From the NCBI RefSeq assembly GCF_036962685.1, contig NZ_JBALOP010000004.1, positions 27,543 to 91,542 of the forward strand: a DNA stretch of 64,000 nucleotides, written 5' to 3'. The position numbers and the translations under genes are program-made. Source of the DNA: Ferdinandcohnia sp036962685 (lineage in GTDB: Bacteria > Bacillota > Bacilli > Bacillales > Bacillaceae_L). The notes below the pieces were generated by a model. That model was not told where the DNA came from and ran no database searches. It saw only the letters and a list, made by a program, of their open reading frames with translations. Positions 41,841-51,740 of this stretch are shown here, one piece after another. The first letter of the stretch is position 1. Every line of letters begins with the position of its first letter.

Positions 41841-44800
41841 TATATCATTAGAAGTTCTCTAATGTCCTCTTCCGTCAGCGCTGTTTTTTCCTCAGAGTCA
41901 ATAAGGTCTGAAATAAGGTCACGCTTCTTTTCTTGTAGCTCATTCATTTTCTCTTCAATGGTACCTCGGGCAAAAAGCTTAATCACCTGGACAACCTTTT
42001 TCTGGCCCATGCGATGCGCTCGGTCTGCTGCTTGTTCTTCAACCGCCGGATTCCACCAAAGATCATATAAAATAACCGTATCAGCACCTGTAAGGTTCAG
42101 ACCTGTGCCACCAGCCTTCAATGAAATTAGAAACAATTCCCGCTCCCCTGCATTAAAACGCCCGCATAATTCCACTCGTTCGTCCGAAGGGGTTTGCCCA
42201 TCTAAGTAGAAGAATGTATGTCCCCGGTTAGTTAGTTCCCTCCCAATAAACTCAAGCATTTTCGTAAATTGTGAGAAAATCAAAACTCTCCTTCCGGACA
42301 ATTTAGATTCATGGATGATTTGGAGAAGTTGCTCAAATTTAGCAGAACTTCCTTTATAGCCGTCAACAAACAATGCTGGATGACAGCATATTTGCCTTAA
42401 CCGGGTTAACCCTGCAAGAATGCGAATCCGATTTTTACGAATTGTATCCTTATCAAGATGCTTTAATGTATCATGTCTTAACTTCGCTAAATAGGCAGCA
42501 TAAAGCTTTTTTTGTTCAGGCAGTAACTCCGATGATTCAAGAACCTCAATTTTTCCTGGCAATTCTTCCAGTACATCCTCTTTCATACGACGAAGTAAAA
42601 ATGGGCGAACCCTTCTTGCGATATCTTTTCTAGTCAAATGACTATATTCCTTTAAACCCTTAAAAAGCTGTGGGAAAACAACATGATAAATCGACCATAG
42701 CTCCTCTATTGAATTTTCGATTGGGGTTCCGGTTAATCCAAACCGATTGTCTGCTTTTACTTTTTTAACAGCCCTCGCTGTTTGAGTAACTGGATTTTTA
42801 AAAGCCTGTGCTTCATCAAAGAAAACAGTATGAAAGGATAGAGTTTCATACCATTTAATATCACGCCTTAATAGTGGGTAGGATGTAATAAGAACATCCA
42901 TGCCTTCACTCTCTGTTTGGAGCTCTTTTCGTTCCGCTTTATTTCCATCAATCACAACTGCTTGAAGCTCGGGAGCAAATTTCAATAATTCACGAAGCCA
43001 GTTATATGTTAATGATGATGGACAAACAATTAGTACGGGCTGCTTTCTTTCCCGAATATTGGAAAGCTCAGCCACAATAAAAGCAATGCTTTGCACGGTT
43101 TTCCCTAGCCCCATATCATCGGCAAGAATCCCGCCAAATCCATAGCTTGCTAAAGACTTCATCCATTTAAAGCCTTGCTTCTGATAATCTCGTAAAATGG
43201 GTTCTAAATGCTTTGGAACTTCAATACTTAAATCATCAGGATTTCGAATTGAGTCAAGAAACTGACGGAAAGATTCCTCTGCCGTGAAAATCTTACTATC
43301 ATCGATTGAATCTAAGAGGGGTAAAGCTTCAATCATTGGCATATTTAAGGTTTCTTCAAAATGATCATCTTGGATTGGAACAGCATGCAAAAACCGCTGA
43401 ATTTCCTCCATCTCTCTCGTTTCAAGAGATAGAAGCGATCCGTTTTTCAAACGGTAATACTTTCGTTTTTCCTCTAGTGCACCCAATATTTCACGAATCT
43501 CCTGATCTGCAATTCCCTTCATTTCAAACTTGAATTCCAACCAATTGGTACGTTCTTTTTTAATCTTCACCCTTATTTTCGGATGTTCATTTTTGGGAAT
43601 GATGCGATTACGTATGGCTGTTGTGGCATAAATTTGGCAGAGTGGCTGCAGCTTTGGAACGATATGATATAGGAACTCATACTCGAGTTCCTCATTATGC
43701 ATATAATATCCGCCTTCCGTTTTCGAAAAGCCACTCTCATCCATAATTTCTAGAATTTCACCCTCTTTTTCAGCATCCCTAATGACCATTGGACCTACAG
43801 GAAGATCCCGATTCTCTAATGGTTGGATGATGATATTTTCATAGTGGAATTCTAGACCTGCAAGCAACTTGTGTCTCAGACGATCCAAATAAAGCTTTGC
43901 AACAAGTGGTGTTTTCATAAATTCCTTGGAGATAGCTTGAGACATATGGACAACGCCGATTTTTTTCAAGCTTGGTACGATTTTTTTCAGAAAAAATTGT
44001 GTTTGCTCCTTTGGGATGGGAATATCATTCGCACCAGGGCTTGCGAGCATCTGTTTTAGTTCCAATAATCGGTCACAATCCTCTTCGTCGATTTGGTAAA
44101 GAAGTCCGTCACTAAGAACCGTATGGTAGGATTTTAAAATACTCATTTTATTGAAGCCCTTAATCCTTAACCGATAATCACTTTCTTCACCTTCCTCAAA
44201 TGAAAAATGAAGTGGTGTTGGCTCTTGAACAATTTGAAGCCCCTCATAGGAATGACCATTGTATTTCAGAAAAACCGATGGGCATGCTGAAAATAATGGA
44301 ATAAGCCCATTCCACGATGATGGTGGAATTATCAATGTGTCATGACTAGCTTTGTAATTTGAACCCGAGATCAATTCAAGAAAAACCTTTTCATCATCGG
44401 TTACTTTTATTAATTGGTGAAGAAGAGTATCCGCTTCATGTAAAAAGCAATGTTGGTCTTGGTCATATGTAAATTGTGGAGAAATAACACTCTGCTTCCC
44501 TCGTTTTAGATCCTTAAGAAAGTTACGAATATCATGTATTCTTATCTGTTCAATCTCAATTTCCACCCCAAATAAGGTTTGCTCATTTGAAATCCTGACC
44601 GGTTTACATGTGAATCGAACATCTAGTACCTCTCTTTTTTCAAAATGAAGTTGGTGACCACTTGAACGAGTAGGGCGATCTATAAATAAGCTCATGAACT
44701 CATTTGTTAATTTTCCGTTTTCGGATGATAGGGTTTCATGGAATTCGGACGGTTCCTGATTTTGCTGTTCATGAATCGCTATTAATACTGCTGCAATATG

Positions 44801-45040
44801 CTGGCAATCCTTATCAAAATTCGCAAGTGATGGACAGGTACATGTAGCCACTAGCTTTCTACTTGTATTTTTTTCAATACTAACGTGAAATTCTTCTGCA
44901 CCCTTTACAGTTGCCTTACATTTGTCAGGTCTGTACTCCGTAAAAGTCACCTTATTTGTCCGATAAAAAGCGTCCCCTCTTTTAAAGGAGACGGTACCGC
45001 ACATTTCTTTGATCATTTTATGATTGATTTTGATATCCAT
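41840..45040 (-). CDS. SNF2-family helicase with SWIM zinc finger
   Basis: A 1066-residue protein: a SWIM-type zinc finger near the N-terminus (CTCPSLANFDKDCQH, CxCxnCxH), a bacterial SNF2-associated middle region, and the SNF2 motor. The motor has Walker A DDMGLGKTVQS, DEAQ box FFDEAQAFKN, motif III LTGTPIENS, and the C-terminal lobe with GGTGLNLTGAD and DRAHRMGQ. It resembles YqhH/YwqA-type bacterial SNF2 proteins, double-stranded DNA translocases of unclear function. The ATG at 45040 has GGAG 8 bases upstream. It follows a nitroreductase gene by about 30 bases. Confidence 0.9.
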   Translation of the reverse strand: MDIKINHKMIKEMCGTVSFKRGDAFYRTNKVTFTEYRPDKCKATVKGAEEFHVSIEKNTSRKLVATCTCPSLANFDKDCQHIAAVLIAIHEQQNQEPSEFHETLSSENGKLTNEFMSLFIDRPTRSSGHQLHFEKREVLDVRFTCKPVRISNEQTLFGVEIEIEQIRIHDIRNFLKDLKRGKQSVISPQFTYDQDQHCFLHEADTLLHQLIKVTDDEKVFLELISGSNYKASHDTLIIPPSSWNGLIPLFSACPSVFLKYNGHSYEGLQIVQEPTPLHFSFEEGEESDYRLRIKGFNKMSILKSYHTVLSDGLLYQIDEEDCDRLLELKQMLASPGANDIPIPKEQTQFFLKKIVPSLKKIGVVHMSQAISKEFMKTPLVAKLYLDRLRHKLLAGLEFHYENIIIQPLENRDLPVGPMVIRDAEKEGEILEIMDESGFSKTEGGYYMHNEELEYEFLYHIVPKLQPLCQIYATTAIRNRIIPKNEHPKIRVKIKKERTNWLEFKFEMKGIADQEIREILGALEEKRKYYRLKNGSLLSLETREMEEIQRFLHAVPIQDDHFEETLNMPMIEALPLLDSIDDSKIFTAEESFRQFLDSIRNPDDLSIEVPKHLEPILRDYQKQGFKWMKSLASYGFGGILADDMGLGKTVQSIAFIVAELSNIRERKQPVLIVCPSSLTYNWLRELLKFAPELQAVVIDGNKAERKELQTESEGMDVLITSYPLLRRDIKWYETLSFHTVFFDEAQAFKNPVTQTARAVKKVKADNRFGLTGTPIENSIEELWSIYHVVFPQLFKGLKEYSHLTRKDIARRVRPFLLRRMKEDVLEELPGKIEVLESSELLPEQKKLYAAYLAKLRHDTLKHLDKDTIRKNRIRILAGLTRLRQICCHPALFVDGYKGSSAKFEQLLQIIHESKLSGRRVLIFSQFTKMLEFIGRELTNRGHTFFYLDGQTPSDERVELCGRFNAGERELFLISLKAGGTGLNLTGADTVILYDLWWNPAVEEQAADRAHRMGQKKVVQVIKLFARGTIEEKMNELQEKKRDLISDLIDSEEKTALTEEDIRELLMI

Positions 45041-45070
45041 GGGTTCCGCTCCTTTCATTTGCTTTAGGGG

Positions 45071-45820
45071 TTACTGTTGATTAAATCCTTGTTTTTTCAC
45101 AAAGTCCTTCATATACATACGTTTTGGGTTTTCTAGCATATTTGCCATCTGACCCGTCCATGTATCTGATCGTTTTCCATTTGTACGTTGTGTATAATAA
45201 TCGAAAATTGTTTGATTGTATGTTGCTAACCCTTGTTTAAATAAGACTTCATCTTGCTGGTATTTCTCTTCATGATAAATATGTTCGACAGGGAGACGTG
45301 GCTTTTTATCAGGATATTGTGCCGGATAGCCTACAGCAATTCCGAAAAGTGGAATCACAAATTTAGGGATATTTAAAATTGAACAAACCTCATCTAGATT
45401 ATTGCGTAAGCCGCCAATATAGCAAGCACCTAAGCCCATTGATTCTGCTGCAAGTACAGCATTTTGTGCAGCTAAGGCAGCGTCAATTGTTGCAACCATA
45501 AACTTCTCCGTACTCTCTAATGACGCTGATAAGTCCTTTTCTTCTATTTCGCTAATAACTTGGTGGCGATGAAGATCACCACAAAACACAAAGAAATGTC
45601 CATTTTCCGCAACATAGGCCTGATTGCCTACGATTTCTGCAAGCTTCTGCTTTTTCTTGGGATCCTTAACCCCAATAATTGAATAGGCTTGAATAAAACT
45701 AGATGTTGAGGCGGATTGGGCACATTCAACAATCGTACGGATTTGTTCATCTGTTAATAATTTTTCTTCAAATTTACGAATCGATCGATGATCCATAATC
45801 GTTTCAATAACTGAATTCAT
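45071..45820 (-). CDS. NfrA-type NAD(P)H-flavin nitroreductase
   Basis: A 249-residue FMN-dependent nitroreductase of the oxygen-insensitive NfsA/NfrA class: MDHRSIRKFEEK at the N-terminus, the FMN loops SASTSSFIQAYS and SMGLGACYIGGLRN, and the family's long C-terminal tail. B. subtilis has NfrA and YcnD of this type. GGAGG precedes the ATG. It is upstream of the SNF2 helicase gene and probably cotranscribed. Confidence 0.88.
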   Translation of the reverse strand: MNSVIETIMDHRSIRKFEEKLLTDEQIRTIVECAQSASTSSFIQAYSIIGVKDPKKKQKLAEIVGNQAYVAENGHFFVFCGDLHRHQVISEIEEKDLSASLESTEKFMVATIDAALAAQNAVLAAESMGLGACYIGGLRNNLDEVCSILNIPKFVIPLFGIAVGYPAQYPDKKPRLPVEHIYHEEKYQQDEVLFKQGLATYNQTIFDYYTQRTNGKRSDTWTGQMANMLENPKRMYMKDFVKKQGFNQQ

Positions 45821-45850
45821 TGTTATGTAACCTCCAATTATGCTGACGTA

Positions 45851-46774
45851 TTATTCAGATTTTATATCGAACCTAAAAAAATCCTTAGCCATGTATGTAT
45901 GTTGAAAGATTTGCTGCGCTTCCTCAAGAAGCTTTTGACTATCGTCCCCTTGATACCTTGAACTAATATGTGTCAAAATCAACTTTTTAACCCCAGCCTG
46001 CATAGCAACATTAGCTGCTTGTGTAGTCGTTGAGTGAAAATAATCATGAGCCAAATCTTCTTCATTTGAACTAAAGGTTGCTTCATGAACCAGGAGATCT
46101 GCATCTTTTGCTAACTCAATGCTTTCCTGAACATAACGAGTGTCACCCAAAATAGTTACAATGCGTCCTCTTTTAGGAGGACCAATATATTCCTCGCCAT
46201 TTAATTGACGGCCATCCTCAAGAACAACGGTTTGACCTTGTTTTATTTGTTGATAGATAGGACCTGGCTTGATTCCTTCTGTAGAAAGCTTGTCAACCAA
46301 TAATGTTCCAGGCAGGTCTTTTTCAACAATGCGATACCCAAAGGATTGAATCCCATGCTCAAGCTCCATTGCAATGACACAAAATTGGTCATCCTCAAAA
46401 ACCACGCCTTCTTCGATTTCAACCACTTCAAGCGGATATCGAATATGAGTCGTGCTTACTTTTAATGAAGTCTCTATAAATGCTTTTATTCCCTTAGGAC
46501 CATAGACAGTTAATAAGGACTGCCCTCCCTGAAAGGAGCGACTTCCTAAAAATCCAGGCAATCCAAATATATGGTCACCATGTAAATGAGTGATAAAAAC
46601 CTTTTCTATTTTCCCTGGTTTGATGGTTGTATATAAAATTTGATGCTGTGTTGCCTCCCCACAATCAAACAACCAGGAGGCTCTACGTTCATCAAGTAAT
46701 TGTAAGGCAATTGAAGTGACATTCCGCTCTTTTGCAGGTACTCCTGCACCCGTTCCTAAAAATATGACTTCCAC
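45851..46774 (-). CDS. rnz: Ribonuclease Z
   Basis: The endonuclease removes 3' trailers from tRNA precursors lacking an encoded CCA. The 307-residue MBL-fold protein has the metal motif HLHGDHIFGLPGF, GDTRYVQ, and the late histidine in LTHISSRY; length matches B. subtilis RNase Z (307). It starts at a GTG with GGAGG 9 bases upstream. Same neighbourhood (next to zwf) as in B. subtilis. Confidence 0.96.
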   Translation of the reverse strand: MEVIFLGTGAGVPAKERNVTSIALQLLDERRASWLFDCGEATQHQILYTTIKPGKIEKVFITHLHGDHIFGLPGFLGSRSFQGGQSLLTVYGPKGIKAFIETSLKVSTTHIRYPLEVVEIEEGVVFEDDQFCVIAMELEHGIQSFGYRIVEKDLPGTLLVDKLSTEGIKPGPIYQQIKQGQTVVLEDGRQLNGEEYIGPPKRGRIVTILGDTRYVQESIELAKDADLLVHEATFSSNEEDLAHDYFHSTTTQAANVAMQAGVKKLILTHISSRYQGDDSQKLLEEAQQIFQHTYMAKDFFRFDIKSE

Positions 46775-47036
46775 TTGAGAAATCCTCCAATAAATATATT
46801 AATTTTTTACTATTATCTTTCGTTGTCCCTTTACCTACTATATCATATTCTGCCTTTTGTTCTCTAGAAGAGCGACAATTGGCCGATGACTTTGATTTGT
46901 TTTACGGAATATCCGTTTCTTGTTAAGGCATACTTAAAGTGAAAACTAAAAAAAATAATTTGAATTAGTTGATTTACTAAACAAAAAAGTATAAATTAAA
47001 TAGATATTACCAATGCGTGAAAAATGGGGGATTATT

Positions 47037-48524
47037 ATGACAAATAGAGCACCAAAATCAATTTTGATTATTTTTGGAGCAACAGGTGATTTGGCGAATC
47101 GAAAGCTTTATCCTTCTATATATAATCTTTATACAAAAGGAAAACTTTCGGAGGATTTTGCCGTAATCGGTGTGGCAAGACGTCCATTAAAAAATGAAGA
47201 ATTCCAACAAAATGTAAGAAATTCTGTAGCTGGACGATTTGACGAACAACGAGATGATATCGAGAAGTTCTCAAAACATTTTTATTACCATCCGTTTAAT
47301 GTAAATGACACTGCTTCCTACAGAGAGTTAAAAGTACTTGCAGAAGAATTAGATTCAAGTTATAACACAGGTGGAAACAGGATCTTCTATTTAGCCATGG
47401 CTCCGGAGTTCTTCGGAACAATTGCTGTCAACTTGAAGTCAGAAGGACTAACATCAACAGACGGCTATACTAGACTCGTAATTGAAAAACCATTTGGACA
47501 TAATCTTCCTTCTGCAAAACAACTAAATGAACAGCTTCGCCATGCCTTTTCAGAGGATGAAATTTACCGAATTGACCATTATTTAGGTAAGGAAATGGTT
47601 CAAAATATTGAAGTCATCCGTTTTGCAAATGCAATATTCGAACCACTTTGGAACAACCGATACATATCCAATATCCAGGTCACTTCAAGTGAGGTACTAG
47701 GAGTAGAAGACCGTGGTGGCTACTATGAAAAATCAGGTGCTCTCCGTGATATGGTTCAAAACCATATGCTTCAAATGGTTGCCCTATTAGCAATGGAACC
47801 ACCAATTAAATTAAACACCGATGAGATTCGTAGTGAAAAAATAAAAGTGTTACGTGCCCTTCGACCATTAGAAGAAGAGGACGTAAAAAAATTCTTCGTA
47901 AGAGGACAATATGATGGCGGTACAATAAATGGAAAACAGGTTCCTGGTTACCGTGAAGAGGAAAAGGTAGACCCTCAGTCAAATACTGCTACATTTGTTG
48001 CCGGTAAGCTATTAATCGACAATTTCAGATGGGCAGGTGTTCCATTCTATATCCGCACTGGTAAAAGAATGAAGGAAAAATCAACACAGATTGTTGTTCA
48101 ATTTAAGGATATTCCGATGGATTTATATTATAAGGAAGACAATGAGAATCAAAATCCAAACCTGCTAGTCATTAATATTCAACCTGACGAAGGAATTACA
48201 CTTTATTTAAATGCAAAAAGACCTAGTCAAAAGACGATGACTATTCCAGTTAAGCTTGATTATTGCAATAACTGCATCGACGGTATCAATACACCAGAGG
48301 CTTATGAAAAGCTCATTTTTGACTGTATGATGGGTGATACGACAAACTTTGCTCACTGGGATGAAGTTGCCCTTTCATGGCGCTACGTTGACTCCATTTC
48401 AAAAGTTTGGGAAAATCAAATTGCGACTGAGTTTCCGAATTATCCTTCTGGTTCTAACGGTCCAAAAGCAGCCGATGAATTATTAGCTGAAGATGGATTC
48501 CACTGGTGGCCGGTTGAAGACTAA
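47037..48524 (+). CDS. zwf: Glucose-6-phosphate 1-dehydrogenase
   Basis: First enzyme of the oxidative pentose phosphate pathway. The 495-residue protein carries the NADP-binding FGATGDLANRKLYP and the active-site signature RIDHYLGKEMVQN. The ATG at 47037 has GGGGG 6 bases upstream; an earlier frame start at 47013 does not. Unlike B. subtilis, gnd is not adjacent: the next gene is a DNA polymerase. The 262 bases upstream hold only promoter-like A/T-rich sequence. Confidence 0.96.
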   Translation: MTNRAPKSILIIFGATGDLANRKLYPSIYNLYTKGKLSEDFAVIGVARRPLKNEEFQQNVRNSVAGRFDEQRDDIEKFSKHFYYHPFNVNDTASYRELKVLAEELDSSYNTGGNRIFYLAMAPEFFGTIAVNLKSEGLTSTDGYTRLVIEKPFGHNLPSAKQLNEQLRHAFSEDEIYRIDHYLGKEMVQNIEVIRFANAIFEPLWNNRYISNIQVTSSEVLGVEDRGGYYEKSGALRDMVQNHMLQMVALLAMEPPIKLNTDEIRSEKIKVLRALRPLEEEDVKKFFVRGQYDGGTINGKQVPGYREEEKVDPQSNTATFVAGKLLIDNFRWAGVPFYIRTGKRMKEKSTQIVVQFKDIPMDLYYKEDNENQNPNLLVINIQPDEGITLYLNAKRPSQKTMTIPVKLDYCNNCIDGINTPEAYEKLIFDCMMGDTTNFAHWDEVALSWRYVDSISKVWENQIATEFPNYPSGSNGPKAADELLAEDGFHWWPVED

Positions 48525-48532
48525 ATCATGCA

Positions 48533-48566
48533 AAAGACCCCTTCTCCACTGAGTTGGGGTCTTAAA
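48533..48566 (+). terminator. Hairpin after zwf
   Basis: AAGACCCC / GGGGTCTT stem with a 14-base loop but no good T run. It lies immediately before a family 1 repeat. Confidence 0.45.
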
Positions 48567-48696
48567 TCAAATACGCCTTAGCGTATTTGCGCCCGAATTT
48601 TTAGGCACACACGAGGTGGGTCACAAAGACGAAGACATCAGNNNNNNGCTTTAACTTTATTTAGTCAGGCTATTAACCCAGACTGAATAAAGTTAA
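48567..48696. repeat. Intergenic repeat, family 1 (copy D, reverse, with gap)
   Basis: Opens TCAAATACGCCttaGCGTATTTG, then CGCCCGAATTTTTAGGC, GTGGGTCACAAAGACGAAGA, six N, and the end hairpin AACTTTATTTAGTC / GACTGAATAAAGTT. The last bases overlap the stop codon of the polymerase gene, so the element abuts coding sequence. Confidence 0.85.
48642..48647. other. Assembly gap (6 N)
   Basis: Six N inside repeat copy D, at a point where the ungapped copy C has about 90 further bases, so the gap size is probably nominal. Confidence 0.97.
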
Positions 48697-49946
48697 TCAC
48701 TTAAAAAATCTCTCTCGAAGCTTGTTCCATGTTCGTTGTTACGAGGATTTTTATGCTTTGGAAGCTTAATTCCATTCGACACAATCTCGTTTCCATACTT
48801 ATCTTTCAATTTATCAATTGCCTTTAATAAAGGTTCTTTTTTCGCTTCTTTTTCATAGGAAAACAGATCAAGCTGTTTAAATGCCTCATGTTTCTCAACC
48901 AATTCCTGAGCTGTGACACCTAATAATCGAATGGGTTCCCCGTTCCAGTGTTTTTTCCAAAGACGTTTTGCAGCTTCAAAAATTTCGTTATCCTGATCAA
49001 TTGGATTTTCAAGCTTCCTACTTCTTGTTACCGTTTTTCGATCAGCATAGCGAATCATCAACTGAACATTATTTGACAGCATATCCTTTCGTCTTATCCG
49101 AGCCCCGACAGAGTTTGAAAGTCTTTTTATCACACCGAGAAGCTCTTCTTCATCTGTTGAGTCATATGGTAATGTTGTTGAATTTCCAATACTTTTAAAT
49201 TCTGATATGGCGTCTGGGTCAACCGGTCGATTATCCTTTCCATTTGCTCTTTGTTTTAACCTCTCCCCATTTATACCTAACAACTGCTTTAATTGAATAT
49301 CATTACCTTCCGCAAGATCACCAATTGTTTTTATATGAATAGTAGCTAATTTTTCAGCTGTTTTCGATCCAACTCCATGCATTTCGGAAACGTCCATCGG
49401 CCAAAGAATGGTTGGAACATCCCGCTTTCGCAATACCGTAATTCCTAGTGGCTTTTTCATATCTGATGCCATTTTTGCGAGAAATTTATTCGGCGCAATT
49501 CCAATGCTACAAGGTAGAAGAAGTGTTTTTTGTAAGGTTTCCTGAATGGAGGTCGAAATTTCAATTGGAGACCCCTTTTCATAACAATCTGTTATATCAA
49601 GATATCCTTCGTCAATTGAAACTGGTTCAACTAGGTCCGTATATGAACGAAGAATATCAAACATCGCGAGTGAAGCCCTGCGGTATCTTTCAAAATTGGG
49701 TTTTCGTACGATGAGATTGGGGCATTTTCGTTTTGCCTCCCATAAAGGCATCGTCGTTTTCACACCAAAAGCACGAGCCTCATAGCTACAAGTGACTATA
49801 ATACCTTTGCGTTCTTCAGCATTCCCTGCAATGGCAAGAGGCTTCCCCTGTAAGGAAGGGTCATAGGCAATTTCAACCGATGCAAAGAAGCTATTCATAT
49901 CCACATGTAAAATAACCTTTCCGTTTTTTGGATACATTTCTTTCAT
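48693..49946 (-). CDS. dinB: DNA polymerase IV (Y family)
   Basis: A 417-residue translesion polymerase with VDMNSFFASVE and SIDEGYLDIT (catalytic carboxylates), HhH-type GVGSKTAEKLATIHIKTIG and a C-terminal QLDLFSYE beta-clamp-binding motif (about residue 368). It corresponds by place to B. subtilis yqjH (PolY1). No LexA box is visible upstream, unlike yqjW. Its stop codon lies inside a family 1 repeat. Confidence 0.93.
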   Translation of the reverse strand: MKEMYPKNGKVILHVDMNSFFASVEIAYDPSLQGKPLAIAGNAEERKGIIVTCSYEARAFGVKTTMPLWEAKRKCPNLIVRKPNFERYRRASLAMFDILRSYTDLVEPVSIDEGYLDITDCYEKGSPIEISTSIQETLQKTLLLPCSIGIAPNKFLAKMASDMKKPLGITVLRKRDVPTILWPMDVSEMHGVGSKTAEKLATIHIKTIGDLAEGNDIQLKQLLGINGERLKQRANGKDNRPVDPDAISEFKSIGNSTTLPYDSTDEEELLGVIKRLSNSVGARIRRKDMLSNNVQLMIRYADRKTVTRSRKLENPIDQDNEIFEAAKRLWKKHWNGEPIRLLGVTAQELVEKHEAFKQLDLFSYEKEAKKEPLLKAIDKLKDKYGNEIVSNGIKLPKHKNPRNNEHGTSFERDFLSD

Positions 49947-50005
49947 GTTTCACACTTCCCTAATCATCCACTATCAATAGTTTATCATAGAAAAAGCCAC
50001 CTATT

Positions 50006-50467
50006 CTATTGGTGGCTGTGAATGTGCTCCTCTATTCTTTCAAATCCCTCTAGACCATTAAATAGTTTCCCGGGGTCTAGTAATGTAAGTAATCTCTCCT
50101 CAAGCGTTGCAACTCCAGTTATATATGGAGAAAGCTGATACGTAAAATGTAATGGCTTCAATTGATTTTGAGGGATATCAATGATTTCCTTTGCATCATT
50201 GACGAGTAATCCCACTGAGAGTGTACCAGTTTTAGTAACGATAATCTTCGTTTTATCCGTATGGTTTGTTGTTTTATTAAATAAAATAATTCCCGTATCC
50301 ACAATTGGTACCAGTTCATCCCGAATGGTTAGGACACCCAACATATAGTTTGGCATTTGCGGTATGGCATTAAGCTTCTGTGCCCTTTCTATAGAAATTA
50401 CATTTAATACAGGGACACCAAACTCCTCATTCCCTGCTGAAAAAACAACAACTTTTTGGTCTTCCAT
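50006..50467 (-). CDS. Stand-alone CheW-domain protein
   Basis: A 153-residue single CheW-like domain (KVVVFSAGNEEFGVPVLNV; MLGVLTIRDELVPIVDTG; SVGLLVNDAKEIIDI; ITGVATLEERLLTLLDPGKL). Such proteins couple receptors to CheA kinase. No chemotaxis genes are in the window, so it may serve as CheV-like or CheW paralog, or an unrelated scaffold. The ATG at 50467 has AGGTG 8 bases upstream. It ends in a histidine-rich tail (EEHIHSHQ). Confidence 0.82.
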   Translation of the reverse strand: MEDQKVVVFSAGNEEFGVPVLNVISIERAQKLNAIPQMPNYMLGVLTIRDELVPIVDTGIILFNKTTNHTDKTKIIVTKTGTLSVGLLVNDAKEIIDIPQNQLKPLHFTYQLSPYITGVATLEERLLTLLDPGKLFNGLEGFERIEEHIHSHQ

Positions 50468-50544
50468 CAATTCTTCACCTCTATCAAGTACAGACAATCT
50501 TTATTCTATTTCTATCATACTGTACCTGTTTACGAAAAGAAATA

Positions 50545-50588
50545 AAAATAGTGAAACCCCCTTTTGGAAAGGGAATTTCACCTTTTTC
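50545..50588. terminator. Terminator after the peptidase gene
   Basis: GTGAAA.CCCCTTT...AAAGGG..TTTCAC stem with A/T flanks on both strands. Confidence 0.75.
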
Positions 50589-51707
50589 TTATTTTGCTAC
50601 TTCTTCTACAATCGCAACGATTAATTCAGCTGTTTTAATAAGTTCTTCGATAGGCATTTTTTCGTTTGTTGTGTGGATTTCTTCATATCCAACTGCAAGG
50701 TTTACGGTAGGGATTCCATGTCCTGCGATAACGTTCGCATCACTGCCTCCACCGCTTTGTTGTAATTCACTTTGGCGTCCAATTTTCTCAACCGCTCGTT
50801 TTGCAACCTCAACTACATGGTCACCATCGGCAAATTTAAAGCCTGGGTACATGACTGTAGTTTCAACCTCTGCTCTACCGCCCATTTCAGCAGCTACAGA
50901 TTCAAAGGCTTCTTTCATTTTTTGAACCTGATTTTCCATTTTTTCTGTAATTAAAGAACGAGCTTCAGCCAAAATTTCAACATGGTCACAAACGATATTT
51001 GTTTGTGTTCCACCTTCAAAACGACCGATATTGGCAGTAGTTTCCTCATCTATACGACCTAAAGGCATTCTTGAAATGGCTTTTGCAGCCATCGTAATCG
51101 CAGAAACACCTTTTTCAGGGGCAACTCCGGCATGTGCTGTTTTTCCAATAATTGTCGCCTTAACCTTTGCTTGGGTCGGGGCAGCAACAACAATGTTACC
51201 AACCTTACCATCACTATCAAGCGCATAGCCGTATTTCGCTGTGATCATCGAACGGTCTAGAGCTTTAGCTCCCATTAGACCAGATTCTTCTCCAGCCGTA
51301 ATAATAAATTCTATTTTACCATGTGGTATTTGATTTTCCTTCAAAACACGAATGGCCTCAAACATTGCAGCTAACCCCGCTTTATCATCTGCACCTAAAA
51401 TAGTCGTTCCATCTGAGACAATATAACCATCCTTGATGGAAGGCTTAATACCTTTACCAGGGACAACTGTATCCATGTGAGATGTAAAGTAAATCGTATC
51501 GACATCATTTTTTGTTCCTTCAAGGGTACAAATTAAATTACCTGCACCATGTCCAGTTTGACCAGTTGTGTCATCCTCGACAACATGCACACCTAATGCA
51601 GTGAATTTTTCTTTTAAAACCTTAGCAATTTCTGTTTCGAATTTTGTTTCAGAGTCTACTTGTACTAGCTCTAAAAATTCATTAACAAGTCTTTCTTGAT
51701 TAATCAT
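50589..51707 (-). CDS. yqjE: PepT-like M20 peptidase YqjE
   Basis: A 372-residue zinc aminopeptidase of the tripeptidase T/M20 family. Metal ligands are in TSHMDTVVPG (His, Asp), GADDKAGLAA (Asp), TAGEESGLMG (catalytic Glu, Glu) and the final H of YEEIHTTNE. The ATG at 51707 (MINQERLV) has GGAGG 9 bases upstream; a longer frame to 51779 runs through a family 2 repeat and was rejected. The length equals B. subtilis YqjE. Confidence 0.92.
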   Translation of the reverse strand: MINQERLVNEFLELVQVDSETKFETEIAKVLKEKFTALGVHVVEDDTTGQTGHGAGNLICTLEGTKNDVDTIYFTSHMDTVVPGKGIKPSIKDGYIVSDGTTILGADDKAGLAAMFEAIRVLKENQIPHGKIEFIITAGEESGLMGAKALDRSMITAKYGYALDSDGKVGNIVVAAPTQAKVKATIIGKTAHAGVAPEKGVSAITMAAKAISRMPLGRIDEETTANIGRFEGGTQTNIVCDHVEILAEARSLITEKMENQVQKMKEAFESVAAEMGGRAEVETTVMYPGFKFADGDHVVEVAKRAVEKIGRQSELQQSGGGSDANVIAGHGIPTVNLAVGYEEIHTTNEKMPIEELIKTAELIVAIVEEVAK

Positions 51708-51740
51708 AACTATGTACCTCCAAGATGAATAGGTTAATAA

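Noticed and set aside
41862..42209. 115-codon plus-strand frame inside the SNF2 gene
   Set aside because: Antisense to conserved helicase motifs; nothing supports it as a gene.
49947..50005. LexA box for the DNA polymerase IV gene
   Set aside because: No CGAAC...GTTCG-like dyad could be found in the short upstream gap.
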